IMG/VR virus record: IMGVR_UViG_3300021598_001198
Coordinates: 1-64,000 of that record
Source of the DNA: a virus
Reading direction: 5' to 3' (one strand)
DNA length: 64,000 bases
The notes below the pieces were generated by a model, which was not told where the DNA came from, searched no databases, and saw only the letters and a program-made list of their open reading frames with translations. Both the position numbers and the translations under genes were made by a program. Shown here one piece after another: positions 24,578 to 32,848 of the stretch; position 1 is the first letter of the stretch; every line of letters begins with the position of its first letter.

Positions 24578-25168
24578 TTATTTAATGTCTTTTGATTCTA
24601 TAAGAGTGTATGTGAAAGATTTACCGTGTATCGTCGCAGCTTTATTCATGATTTTCATAAAACTATCAAAATCCGCCGACTTTTTAAATACTTGACAACC
24701 TTCTGACCAGTTTTCAACATACGTAGAATCTGCACCTGCTTTGTGAATGTTAATACCAAAAACACCCTCTTGGATTATGTTTTCGTCATATTGCATATCT
24801 TTATCTTTATCACGATAGACCTTTACAGGTTTTTGTTGTTTCAATGCTTCATATTTTCCTTGGTGTAAACCTATTGTGTGTGAACCTCTATATTGACCTG
24901 GTACTAATCTTGCCACCCCCGCGGCATTATGGTACTCCATGACACCCTTTTTACCGGGGTCAGTTGTTGCTGGCCAAATTTGAAATTTCCATTCACCACC
25001 CTCCTTATAAGAGACGGTTAAAAAATCATCAAACACATTCGTTACTTTATCACCCGTACTTGAATTTCTAACACCAACAATGTTGACATCAAAATCTTTA
25101 GTACCCTCAAACCACACGTATCCTTTTGATTTAACGGTTTGTTCAATTTGTTCTCTTTTGTAGCTCAT
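24578..25168 (-). CDS. L,D-transpeptidase-like (YkuD-type site) protein
   Basis: 196 aa. GVFGINIHKAGADSTYVENWSEGCQVF (around residues 135-161) has the order H ... S-x-G-C of YkuD-type L,D-transpeptidases and related wall-modifying phage proteins, with the histidine about 17 residues before the cysteine. No signal peptide and no clear tag. It could cut or cross-link peptidoglycan during entry or lysis. A variant late-type motif (25199-25207) lies 30 nt upstream. Confidence 0.72.
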   Translation of the reverse strand: MSYKREQIEQTVKSKGYVWFEGTKDFDVNIVGVRNSSTGDKVTNVFDDFLTVSYKEGGEWKFQIWPATTDPGKKGVMEYHNAAGVARLVPGQYRGSHTIGLHQGKYEALKQQKPVKVYRDKDKDMQYDENIIQEGVFGINIHKAGADSTYVENWSEGCQVFKKSADFDSFMKIMNKAATIHGKSFTYTLIESKDIK

Positions 25169-25198
25169 TTTAAAATTTAATTAGGTTTTATTATTACT

Positions 25199-25207
25199 AA
25201 TAAATAG
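25199..25207 (-). promoter_or_regulatory. Variant late-type motif before 24578-25168
   Basis: CTATTTATT in gene orientation, 30 nt before the ATG. Confidence 0.4.
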
Positions 25208-25231
25208 TGTGGAAAAAAGATATTGTTTAAG

Positions 25232-25241
25232 GTATTTATAG
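25232..25241 (+). promoter_or_regulatory. Late-type motif before 25257
   Basis: GTATTTATAG, 15 nt before the ATG, heading the 25257-29669 unit. Confidence 0.57.
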
Positions 25242-25256
25242 ATATATTGTGCAAAT

Positions 25257-25964
25257 ATGAAATCACACAAAAACATAGATTTAACCATAAGAAGAATACT
25301 TAGGGAAGTTATTTCAGAAAATGTAACACCAGAACAACAAGCGGCGTTAGATGCGGGTTTTGGACCTATTACAGATGTGGAAGCTAAAAAATTACAAATT
25401 CCGTATCCTGCTGGTGTTAGTAAAAACGCCATTAATAAAATATTAATTGTTTCGGCACAGAATAAAAAAGGACTTAAAGGTTCATATCTTTTCCCCTTAC
25501 AACAACAAGAAATTGATAAAGAATTTGGTCAGGGTACATATGATAAGTTTTATAATGGTGGGGGTAAAGATGTTTTAGACCGTAAGAAATTTTTTAAACC
25601 TGAAACTGTGGTCGCGGCACCTGTACAAAAACAAACAACAACTACTACAGGTACGACCACAACAAGTAAATTCGGTGTTGATTACAAATACAATTATCCC
25701 GGTGATAAAGCTTATGTATATGGTTACAAAGATGGAAAATGGTATACAAAAAATGTTGCTAAAAATGTGGAATTTGATTTATCTTCAAATCCAAAATGGA
25801 AATCCTCAATAGATAACCTAAATAAACAATTTGCTGCACAAATTAAAACACCCACACCAACACCTACATCAACAGTTCAGTTGTATCAAAATCAATATCA
25901 AGTACAAAGAGATAATACCTATGTAAGACCGTTAACCCCACCTCAATTCGGTATAAAAAAATGA
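25257..25964 (+). CDS. Tagged protein with Thr/Pro-rich linkers
   Basis: 235 aa. N-terminus MKSHKNIDLTIRRILRE|VISE|NVT gives two consecutive (L/I)-x-E sites. Residues 120-140 are a threonine-rich linker (KQTTTTTGTTTT) and 198-208 a Pro/Thr linker (KTPTPTPTST), flanking a domain with YNYPGDKAYVYGYKDGKWYTK. This looks like a modular secreted or structural protein. A late-type motif is 15 nt upstream. It overlaps the next gene by 4 nt. Confidence 0.78.
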   Translation: MKSHKNIDLTIRRILREVISENVTPEQQAALDAGFGPITDVEAKKLQIPYPAGVSKNAINKILIVSAQNKKGLKGSYLFPLQQQEIDKEFGQGTYDKFYNGGGKDVLDRKKFFKPETVVAAPVQKQTTTTTGTTTTSKFGVDYKYNYPGDKAYVYGYKDGKWYTKNVAKNVEFDLSSNPKWKSSIDNLNKQFAAQIKTPTPTPTSTVQLYQNQYQVQRDNTYVRPLTPPQFGIKK

Positions 25965-27778
25965 AAATATTAAAATTAATTGAGTCTATTATATTGGAGG
26001 CCACTCCTGACGAAATTTATAATTCGTATTATAATGATTTGCCAAGAGATGAGTTTAACCAAATCGTGATTGCTGACCCAATGTCAATCTCAAATGACAC
26101 AGGTTTAAAAAGAATTGGTAAATATGCAAAACTTTTAATTAACTTATACAGAAAGAAAGGGTTAAAACTCGAAGATTTACCAAGAGCAAAAGAGTACTTA
26201 GAATATGTTTATAAACACAATGTTGCTTTAGATGTTACTAAAATCAAATCCCTAACAGACCTTTATGATGTTGTTAAAAACTATTACACAAGAGACACAA
26301 AAGATTTAGGTTCAATTATTTCCGCACTCAATGAAAAAGAATATAAAGAACTTTTCAGAGGTAGAAAATTCACAATATTTACACCTTTTACAGAAAAAGC
26401 TTCGTGTACTTTGGGTGTTAATACCGAGTGGTGTACAACGTGGGGACCAGAATCATTAAATCCAAAACACAAAGACAGAGGTAGTCTTTTCAATCGTTAC
26501 CACACTCAGGGTCCATTATATATTTTGATATCCGATTCGGATGTAAATGATAAGTATCAATTCCATTTCGAATCGAAACAATATATGGACCGAGATGATA
26601 AAAGAATTGATGTTACTGAATTTTTAAATGAAAATCCCGATATTAAAAATTTCTTTTTCCCTTCTTTGGTAAGTGATAACCAACCCGAAGATATTGTAAA
26701 ACAACAAATCGCAAGAATGAACGCATTGGACGAAGATGATGCCGGTATTCTTGTAAACAAAATAATCTCAAAAACGGCACAATCAAATCCTTTGATTATG
26801 GCTTTTGTTCAAAAAGATGAAGATAAATTAAGAGAGTTAATAACCGATAATGACATTAGTGATTTTGAAATAGATAGAGAAAATTTTATATTATCATTTA
26901 AGTCAGACTACGGCGGTAGTCTTCAAACAACAAAAGATACTTTAACTTATTACCAAGCTGAAGCACAATCAGGATATGAGATGTTGTGGGATAGGATGAA
27001 TAACGAAGACGGTGATTATATCAAGTCAACCCTCGAAGAATATTTAGAGGAATATTATAAACAAAATGAAAGTGAAATAAAATCAAATCTTGGTTATTTG
27101 AATTTTGAACAATTTAAATCAGAACAATACGATAATTTTGTTGAGAGTGAAAGTTTATGGGATGATTACTCATCATTGTTTGTTAATAAAAATTATGGTT
27201 TTTATGAGGATGCGGTTCAACTCGAAGTTGATGCTATTGAAAAATATATAGATTTTGATTACAGATATAGAGAGGATAAAGTCATTGTTAGAATACCTTA
27301 TTTTTTATTGTTCTTAGTTAAAAAAGGATATACGTCAATTGACGGGACTAATGAACTTATGGAAGACGTTTTAAACGAATATGTAAGTTATTATGACATA
27401 GATAACGATTATGAAGGTATTTGGGATTACCAACAAGAAAACGTAACCTACGATGAAATGAAAACTTTTATTGAGAATTATTTTGAAAACATAATAGAAA
27501 ACAGTGAGGGTATTAAAAGATGTGGTGAACTCAGAAACATATTAAATAACACCATCCAAAATGTTTTTAAAGGTCAAACAAGAATAGATAACGACGAGTT
27601 TTTAATATCCATCCCATCATTAAAAATTGACTGTGAAAAAGAAAGTATTAATATAACTTACTATAATAAAAATACGGGAGAAAGGTTTGATGGGCCGGTA
27701 AAGGTGGAAAATTTAGCATCTTACGGAACTAATTATAAACTATTTGAAAGTATTCTTTCTTTTAAGAGATTTAGATGA
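25961..27778 (+). CDS. Large tagged protein with E-W-C-T-T-W core
   Basis: 605 aa. Tag MKILKLIESIILE|ATPDE. Residues 145-225 carry the recognisable block: CTLGVNTEWCTTWG, FNRYHTQGPLYILISD, YQFHFESKQYMDRDD. This arrangement recurs in other phage proteins, but I know no function for it. The rest is acidic and rich in tyrosine and aspartate. It overlaps both neighbours by 4 nt, forming a four-gene unit (25257-29669) with the second large protein. Confidence 0.8.
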   Translation: MKILKLIESIILEATPDEIYNSYYNDLPRDEFNQIVIADPMSISNDTGLKRIGKYAKLLINLYRKKGLKLEDLPRAKEYLEYVYKHNVALDVTKIKSLTDLYDVVKNYYTRDTKDLGSIISALNEKEYKELFRGRKFTIFTPFTEKASCTLGVNTEWCTTWGPESLNPKHKDRGSLFNRYHTQGPLYILISDSDVNDKYQFHFESKQYMDRDDKRIDVTEFLNENPDIKNFFFPSLVSDNQPEDIVKQQIARMNALDEDDAGILVNKIISKTAQSNPLIMAFVQKDEDKLRELITDNDISDFEIDRENFILSFKSDYGGSLQTTKDTLTYYQAEAQSGYEMLWDRMNNEDGDYIKSTLEEYLEEYYKQNESEIKSNLGYLNFEQFKSEQYDNFVESESLWDDYSSLFVNKNYGFYEDAVQLEVDAIEKYIDFDYRYREDKVIVRIPYFLLFLVKKGYTSIDGTNELMEDVLNEYVSYYDIDNDYEGIWDYQQENVTYDEMKTFIENYFENIIENSEGIKRCGELRNILNNTIQNVFKGQTRIDNDEFLISIPSLKIDCEKESINITYYNKNTGERFDGPVKVENLASYGTNYKLFESILSFKRFR

Positions 27779-29379
27779 AGACAATAAATTTAATTGAGCA
27801 ATTAATTCTTGAAGCCAATAGGAAAGATATATTGGTAAACAAACTTGGTTTGAGTCAAGATAATGCTGACCAAATAGAAGAATTGGGGGGTCCGTTATCA
27901 ATCATATTAGCCAATAAATTAATCGATGTATTCGCACAACAAAGATTAGAACATATGATGAGTGCGGTACCTGAAGATGAAGAAAAACAAGCCAGAGAAA
28001 CTTTTAGAAAAGACCCTGAGTATAGAAGAAAAATGGGTATCGACGCAATAAATAAAAGTGCTGGTGTTAGAGGTATGAGAAGTAATATCGTATCAATAAT
28101 GGACTGGATACGCATTGGTTTAAACGGAAATTTGGGTGATAATAAAAACTTAAATTTTGGTCAACTTTACAATGAATCAAGAAAGTGGCACCAAGAGTTA
28201 ACTTCAGGAGAAGGAGATATTAATTATGTTGAAAAAAACGACATCGTAAAAGACTACAGAAATAAAGACGGTGTTGGTTTCTATTGGGTGGATTTAAATA
28301 CGAATGATTCAAGAGAAGAATGTAACCGCATGGGTCACTGTGGTAGAACAAATTCAAGTAACACGATATTCTCGTTAAGAGAAACAAAAAAACTTAAAGA
28401 TAATTACACAGTCAACAAAAGTCATTTAACCGCCGCGATTGGTGATGAGGATGGGATTGTTTATCAATTAAAAGGTCCTAAAAATAGTAAACCAAAACCA
28501 GAATTTTATCCCTATGTTGTTGATTTAATTTTAAATACAGACATCGTAAAAGGTTTTGGTAGTGAATACAATAGTGGTGATGATTTCAGTATTGCCGATT
28601 TATCTGATGAACAAATTACACAGATATATCAATCTAAACCTGAAATATTCAACACTCGTAAACTAAAAAGAAAACTACAGAAGATGGGTATAACCCAAGA
28701 TTTTCAAGAACCCGATACGGTTTTTGATTGGGATATTGAACCGGATTCTGTTCCATATTACGTTGAGGGGGATTGGACCATTAGACAATCGAGAGATGCC
28801 AGTGGTCGTACAAAAAAAATAGGTTTTATCGAGACTTTATTATCAGGTGATATATGGGAATTAACTGATGGGTATTATGATGATTGGAAATCTGCGTTAG
28901 AATACCATGCAGACGAAGATAATAAAAGAACAATCATTGATTATCTTAGAGATAGAGCAGGTGAAGAATTTGAACCAAACATGTCTATAGATGAATTAAT
29001 AGAAGAGTATGACGATAACTATGAAGTTCGAGGTGCATTAGGTTCGGCGTTTTCCGATTCCGCAAATTCATCTTACTATGATTATGCAATGAAGCAACTA
29101 CGAAACGCACTTAGTGATTACGGAGATGTTTTAAGTCTAAATGATAGAGGTGCAACCATACGAATTAATTTAAAAAACATAATAGATAACATGGGTTATG
29201 GTGAAGATGAAATGGATGAGTTTTTTGAAAAATGTGACGATGATGCCCAATGTGTTTTTCATGAATTACTAGGTGAGTACTATGAAAAACCAAGATTCTA
29301 TATTGACGACAGATGGTCACCAGATATTGATGATAACGATTTCAACAGTTATTTAAACGATAGACTTTCAGAATTATGA
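27775..29379 (+). CDS. Large tagged protein with E-C-x-R-x-G-H-C-G-R core
   Basis: 534 aa. Tag MKTINLIEQLILE|ANRKD, almost the same as in the upstream gene. Residues 175-225 contain FYWVDLNTNDSREECNRMGHCGRTN, then SHLTAAIGDEDGIVYQLKGPKN. The cysteine-containing block precedes strands like those after the W-C-T motif of the neighbour, so the two are probably distant homologs. The C-terminal half is very acidic (EYDDNYEVRG, GYGEDEMDEFFEKCDDD). Function unknown. Confidence 0.8.
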   Translation: MKTINLIEQLILEANRKDILVNKLGLSQDNADQIEELGGPLSIILANKLIDVFAQQRLEHMMSAVPEDEEKQARETFRKDPEYRRKMGIDAINKSAGVRGMRSNIVSIMDWIRIGLNGNLGDNKNLNFGQLYNESRKWHQELTSGEGDINYVEKNDIVKDYRNKDGVGFYWVDLNTNDSREECNRMGHCGRTNSSNTIFSLRETKKLKDNYTVNKSHLTAAIGDEDGIVYQLKGPKNSKPKPEFYPYVVDLILNTDIVKGFGSEYNSGDDFSIADLSDEQITQIYQSKPEIFNTRKLKRKLQKMGITQDFQEPDTVFDWDIEPDSVPYYVEGDWTIRQSRDASGRTKKIGFIETLLSGDIWELTDGYYDDWKSALEYHADEDNKRTIIDYLRDRAGEEFEPNMSIDELIEEYDDNYEVRGALGSAFSDSANSSYYDYAMKQLRNALSDYGDVLSLNDRGATIRINLKNIIDNMGYGEDEMDEFFEKCDDDAQCVFHELLGEYYEKPRFYIDDRWSPDIDDNDFNSYLNDRLSEL

Positions 29380-29669
29380 GAATAGGAGATGTATGTATAT
29401 TTAAAACCAATTTTCCCGAAGCCGATTTTTGGTTACAAAGAAAAGGTTCCGAACAAAGTGTCGGTAAACCCTCAAAGGAGTTTTATGAAGAGAACATTGG
29501 TGTTAAAGTAAAAGAAGAATACCTTAACAAAATTGACCCAACGTACCTATATTATTATTTTCAATTCCTACATACCCAAGGTGTATTCGCACCAATTTCA
29601 CACGGTACGTTGGGTTTAAAAAATATCACGATTAGTGATATAAAATCAATACCTGTTGATTTTAAATAA
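29376..29669 (+). CDS. HsdS-like target-recognition fragment
   Basis: 97 aa. KIDPTYLYYYFQFLHTQGVF followed by GTLGLKNITISDIKSIPVDF reads like the end of a type I restriction specificity (HsdS) target-recognition domain, which is normally about 150-180 aa. On its own it could be a DNA-binding fragment or a decoy. It lacks the tag and closes the 25257-29669 unit, overlapping the large gene by 4 nt. Terminator at 29672. Confidence 0.6.
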   Translation: MRIGDVCIFKTNFPEADFWLQRKGSEQSVGKPSKEFYEENIGVKVKEEYLNKIDPTYLYYYFQFLHTQGVFAPISHGTLGLKNITISDIKSIPVDFK

Positions 29670-29671
29670 GA

Positions 29672-29696
29672 AAGGGTTACAACCTGTAACCCCTTC
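29672..29696 (+). terminator. Hairpin after 29376-29669
   Basis: GGGTTAC / GTAACCC stem, short T-tract. Confidence 0.6.
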
Positions 29697-29719
29697 ATAG
29701 ACCTTGTGATTAGTTTATT

Positions 29720-30514
29720 TTAATATTTTGTTCCGCAATGGGGACAAAATTTATGAGAATCTTTTTTTCTTTTTGAGCCACATTCAGTACAGTAAACAGT
29801 TAAATCTTCCCGAACCATCACTTTGGTTGAATTTGGTTTTATTTTCCACCAATTTGTTTTACATGGAAAAGAGTTAAAATTACTGTTGTCATAAACAAAA
29901 GTTTGGTTTGACTCAGAACCTTTCTCAACTCTACCAGTTTCAATGTGTCTTTCTTTACTCTTTTTTAATTTTGGAATGTTAAGGTTCACATCAATACTAC
30001 TGGTGATGGTATCATTCACATATGAATAATTAGATGATGAAGAACTAATAGAATTCATATTATTTGTTGTAAAGGTTCTTACACCCGGTGGATAACTAAG
30101 GGTTCCACTATTATTCCAATTACTATTCCAAGTGGGAATACTACCATAATACGGGTATGTTGATACTTCATCGTAAAATCTGACAACAACGTCACCATTA
30201 TTCTCTATGGATTTTTGGACTTCTTCATTATTCCCATTTACAACATAAGTTTCAAACAAAAACTTTCTCGCTTCGTCTAAGTACCTTTCGAGGAAAACTC
30301 TTTCACCAGGACGAACTATGATACCATTACCGATGGATTTACCATTCAGTTCAATCTTAGCTAAAACTTTATTTTGTGTGGGATTGTAAAGTTCGATTTC
30401 GAACTCATCACCGTTATTCATGTATACGGTGTCTACGTGCTGTTTTAATCTTTGTTTACTTCTTGTAATAAAAGATTGAGGTACAGCATACCTGTTTGAG
30501 GTTGTGTAATTCAT
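29720..30514 (-). CDS. Zinc-ribbon protein with N-terminal beta domain
   Basis: 264 aa. The C-terminus YCTECGSKRKKDSHKFCPHCG has two CxxC pairs forming a zinc ribbon. Residues 30-130 are beta-rich (NNGDEFEIELYNPTQNKVLAKI, GIIVRPGERVFLERYLDE), and 130-190 are low-complexity Ser/Asn/Pro. Proteins with this layout are common unannotated phage genes; a virion or transcription role is possible. No late-type motif directly upstream. Confidence 0.75.
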   Translation of the reverse strand: MNYTTSNRYAVPQSFITRSKQRLKQHVDTVYMNNGDEFEIELYNPTQNKVLAKIELNGKSIGNGIIVRPGERVFLERYLDEARKFLFETYVVNGNNEEVQKSIENNGDVVVRFYDEVSTYPYYGSIPTWNSNWNNSGTLSYPPGVRTFTTNNMNSISSSSSNYSYVNDTITSSIDVNLNIPKLKKSKERHIETGRVEKGSESNQTFVYDNSNFNSFPCKTNWWKIKPNSTKVMVREDLTVYCTECGSKRKKDSHKFCPHCGTKY

Positions 30515-30645
30515 ATTCCTTATATTTTTTTGTATTTGAACCCGAATTCGTTGGTATCAATTCCAACTCAAATATCACGAGGACACTTCGACTTCAACCA
30601 CAAGGTCTATTATAAGTATACGATTACTTTAAAAAAATGTAAAGA

Positions 30646-31107
30646 TTATATAGAGAAACTACTTACTGTAATGGTATCACAAACGATTTTACCACTCTCA
30701 TCATTTTTCAATGAAATTTGTATAATATCACCAATACCAATATAACCCAAATTCTCATCCTTATCTATTACAACATTATCCCAATTTAGTGGCACAACAA
30801 CGGTTTCATCTACTGAATCATCACTATTTTCAGGGTAGTATTCTATCTCCATTTCTACTTCAGATGGACCAACGATATTATATACGGATACACTTTTAAT
30901 ACCATAACTTCTTCCCTCTAAATCGATGTCAAAATTTACGTTAATATTTAATGGATATACATATTCAATTTCCATACCGTTGTACATTACTTTATAATAA
31001 TCAACGTCGGCTTTACATTCCATTCTATACTTACTATCCATAGAATCTTCGTTTAATCTTCTTGTGAGGTTCTTTAACTGCGTTTCTGTTACTATAATTT
31101 GGGTCAT
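30646..31107 (-). CDS. Tagged small beta-rich protein
   Basis: 153 aa. Tag MTQIIVTETQLKNLTRRLNE|DSM. The body is beta-rich and acidic (YKVMYNGMEIEYVYPLNINVNFD, VEMEIEYYPENSDDS, IGIGDIIQISL), perhaps an immunoglobulin-like or jelly-roll fold. A late-type motif is 12 nt upstream. Function unknown. Confidence 0.78.
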   Translation of the reverse strand: MTQIIVTETQLKNLTRRLNEDSMDSKYRMECKADVDYYKVMYNGMEIEYVYPLNINVNFDIDLEGRSYGIKSVSVYNIVGPSEVEMEIEYYPENSDDSVDETVVVPLNWDNVVIDKDENLGYIGIGDIIQISLKNDESGKIVCDTITVSSFSI

Positions 31108-31119
31108 GACTTTTTTATT

Positions 31120-31129
31120 TATAAATATC
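31120..31129 (-). promoter_or_regulatory. Late-type motif before 30646-31107
   Basis: GATATTTATA, 12 nt before the ATG. Confidence 0.55.
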
Positions 31130-31148
31130 TCATTTAATTGTTATAAAT

Positions 31149-31820
31149 CTAACGACATAATTTACTTAACCATCCCTGTCTTTTTTTACTTATTGGTTTC
31201 GGGGAACTTGTGGCTAAATACGACGCTGTTATTTTTGTACCAACATATGTTATGGAAACATAGAATTTAGTTGTTTGATAATCTAATAACGCTTCGTTGT
31301 GAGATGGTGAGTTTTTCCATAGATAAAAAACGAAAACTGCAATATTTTTGTTGGTGTTTACACCTTCACCTATTTTATTTTCAACATCCAATAAAGTGTG
31401 TATTTCGGTGCTGGTTAATTTGTATTTGTAATCGAGACCATCCAATCCAATTTTAGTATAATATGTGTAACTTGGGTCTTCAACATCATATGGTAAGTCT
31501 TTGGTAAAATCCCACGGACCCGCCACGTTTTCAACACAATAAAGTTCTCTTATAGATACAAAATTAATTGCTCGATTTTCAAATGATTCGTCGCCAACAC
31601 CATGTCCACAATAATTTTGTTTAAACATGTACTCCGACCAATTTTTTGTAAAAGGACTTAATGTGGTATCAATAGATAAACTACTTAGGTTATTGTTAAC
31701 CCTATACTCGTTGACAATATTTTGAAAATAGATATTAATAGAGTCTTGTGAGATACGATTTGTTTGAGAGACAACAATTTGTGACTTCACCAATAATAAT
31801 ATCAGAATCAATCTTTTCAT
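31149..31820 (-). CDS. Secreted CAP-superfamily protein
   Basis: 223 aa. I choose the start at 31820 (MKRLILILLLVKSQIVVSQT, a signal peptide) because the longer frame would translate the -7 box at 31825-31832. The CAP signature is present: IVNEYRVNNNLSSLSIDTTL, NWSEYMFKQNYCGHGVGDES, then VENVAG and WKNSPSHNEALLDY with a histidine pair as in SCP/PR-1 proteins. Such proteins are usually exported and bind small ligands or cleave peptides. The -7 box leaves almost no 5' leader. Confidence 0.82.
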   Translation of the reverse strand: MKRLILILLLVKSQIVVSQTNRISQDSINIYFQNIVNEYRVNNNLSSLSIDTTLSPFTKNWSEYMFKQNYCGHGVGDESFENRAINFVSIRELYCVENVAGPWDFTKDLPYDVEDPSYTYYTKIGLDGLDYKYKLTSTEIHTLLDVENKIGEGVNTNKNIAVFVFYLWKNSPSHNEALLDYQTTKFYVSITYVGTKITASYLATSSPKPISKKRQGWLSKLCR

Positions 31821-31824
31821 ACCA

Positions 31825-31856
31825 CAAACATAAAACATATTTTTGGAATATCCAAA
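31825..31856 (-). promoter_or_regulatory. Host-type promoter for secreted CAP gene
   Basis: On the minus strand TTTGG (31856-31852) and TATGTTTG (31832-31825) are 24 nt apart. The box ends 4 nt before ATG 31820, which decides that start. Confidence 0.65.
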
Positions 31857-31880
31857 AAAATTTTAAAATATTTTTTATAT

Positions 31881-31911
31881 TTTGATTTGATAGAAATAAT
31901 TCGTATCTTTA
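31881..31911 (+). promoter_or_regulatory. Host-type promoter before membrane protein 31916
   Basis: TTTG at 31881 and TATCTTTA at 31904-31911, 23 nt apart, 4 nt before the ATG. Confidence 0.6.
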
Positions 31912-31915
31912 ATAC

Positions 31916-32254
31916 ATGAATTTAATTTTAGGACTAGTCTATGCTATTTGTGCTCACATTTTAACATTTATACAATATCAGGGACCTTTGAAATATAAAT
32001 GGATGAACGATAACAAAATAATTAGTCTTTTTATTTTTGGGGTACCCGCAATGTTACTGACCTTAGAATCAGTTCGACTTATTGTAACATATTTTGGGTT
32101 TCAGTTATGGCCAGCGAGACTTATAGGTTTTGCGTCAGGAATGATTGTTTTCACCTTTATGTCTATGTGGTTATTTTCCGAGGTTATGACTTTAAAGACC
32201 GTAATTACCTTGATTTTAGCAGTGGCAATGATATGTATACAACTATTTTGGTAA
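31916..32254 (+). CDS. Small integral membrane protein
   Basis: 112 aa with about four hydrophobic helices (LGLVYAICAHILTFIQY, IISLFIFGVPAMLLTL, LIGFASGMIVFTFMSMWLF, TVITLILAVAMICIQLFW). The final two helices recall EamA-type or small multidrug-resistance-like phage proteins. A host-type promoter (31881-31911) lies directly upstream, so expression is probably early. A role as holin or inner-membrane modifier is possible but unproved. Confidence 0.78.
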   Translation: MNLILGLVYAICAHILTFIQYQGPLKYKWMNDNKIISLFIFGVPAMLLTLESVRLIVTYFGFQLWPARLIGFASGMIVFTFMSMWLFSEVMTLKTVITLILAVAMICIQLFW

Positions 32255-32323
32255 AATATTTTCAAATTTAATAAGTTGATTTTGAATTAGTTACGATTTT
32301 TTTTTAAAAATATTTGAAAAAAA

Positions 32324-32355
32324 TTTGGAATATTCTAAAAGTCGCCATACCTTTG
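32324..32355 (+). promoter_or_regulatory. Host-type promoter before secreted protein 32378
   Basis: TTTGG 32324, TACCTTTG 32348-32355. Confidence 0.7.
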
Positions 32356-32377
32356 AATCAACAAATTAATTAAAGTC

Positions 32378-32818
32378 ATGAAAAAATTATCATTAATCGC
32401 CGTCTTCATCTTGTCTTCAGTGGTATTGTTTGGACAAGAAAACGAAACCGATTCATCGGTGGATTTGATTTATCCAATTAAGTTGGTTGAAATCAAGAAT
32501 GGGTTGAAGATAACCCCAATGGAGGATGATAATCTTGAAGAAAGAATAACTGACCCATTGATTTATGCCGACCGTATTTTGGTGAGACGTAAAACACCCA
32601 TGGATATCAAACCAGATTCCGTGATTGTTATGAACCTAAAAGGTGAATGTCGTGGTTATAAAGTTTCACAATACTACAAAAATGACGACATGAATACCAT
32701 AACCATTCAAATTATCGGTGATAAGTTAAATGGTTACATTAAATTTATTGGACAGGACTCTGTGAAAGTTTCTTTACCCCAAGATGACCATCTTATAACT
32801 TGGGAAGCCGGTTTATAA
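32378..32818 (+). CDS. Small secreted protein
   Basis: 146 aa. Residues 1-20 are a signal peptide ending in FGQ (MKKLSLIAVFILSSVVLFGQ), the usual Flavobacteria style. The mature part has no recognised domain: acidic, beta-rich (VIVMNLKGECRGYKVSQYY, ITIQIIGDKLNGYIKFIGQD). It has its own strong host-type promoter (32324-32355) and a bidirectional terminator after the stop, so it is a single-gene early unit. Confidence 0.78.
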   Translation: MKKLSLIAVFILSSVVLFGQENETDSSVDLIYPIKLVEIKNGLKITPMEDDNLEERITDPLIYADRILVRRKTPMDIKPDSVIVMNLKGECRGYKVSQYYKNDDMNTITIQIIGDKLNGYIKFIGQDSVKVSLPQDDHLITWEAGL

Positions 32819-32823
32819 AAAAC

Positions 32824-32847
32824 AAAAGGGAGTTTAAACTCCCTTTT
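32824..32847. terminator. Bidirectional terminator, 32378 and 32849 genes
   Basis: AAAAGGGAGTTT / AAACTCCCTTTT perfect palindrome. Confidence 0.82.
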
Positions 32848-32848
32848 T

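Noticed and set aside
30530-30745. 71-aa plus-strand frame between two minus genes
   Set aside because: Starts with TTG, has no promoter or RBS and overlaps the tagged gene at 30646 by about 100 nt.
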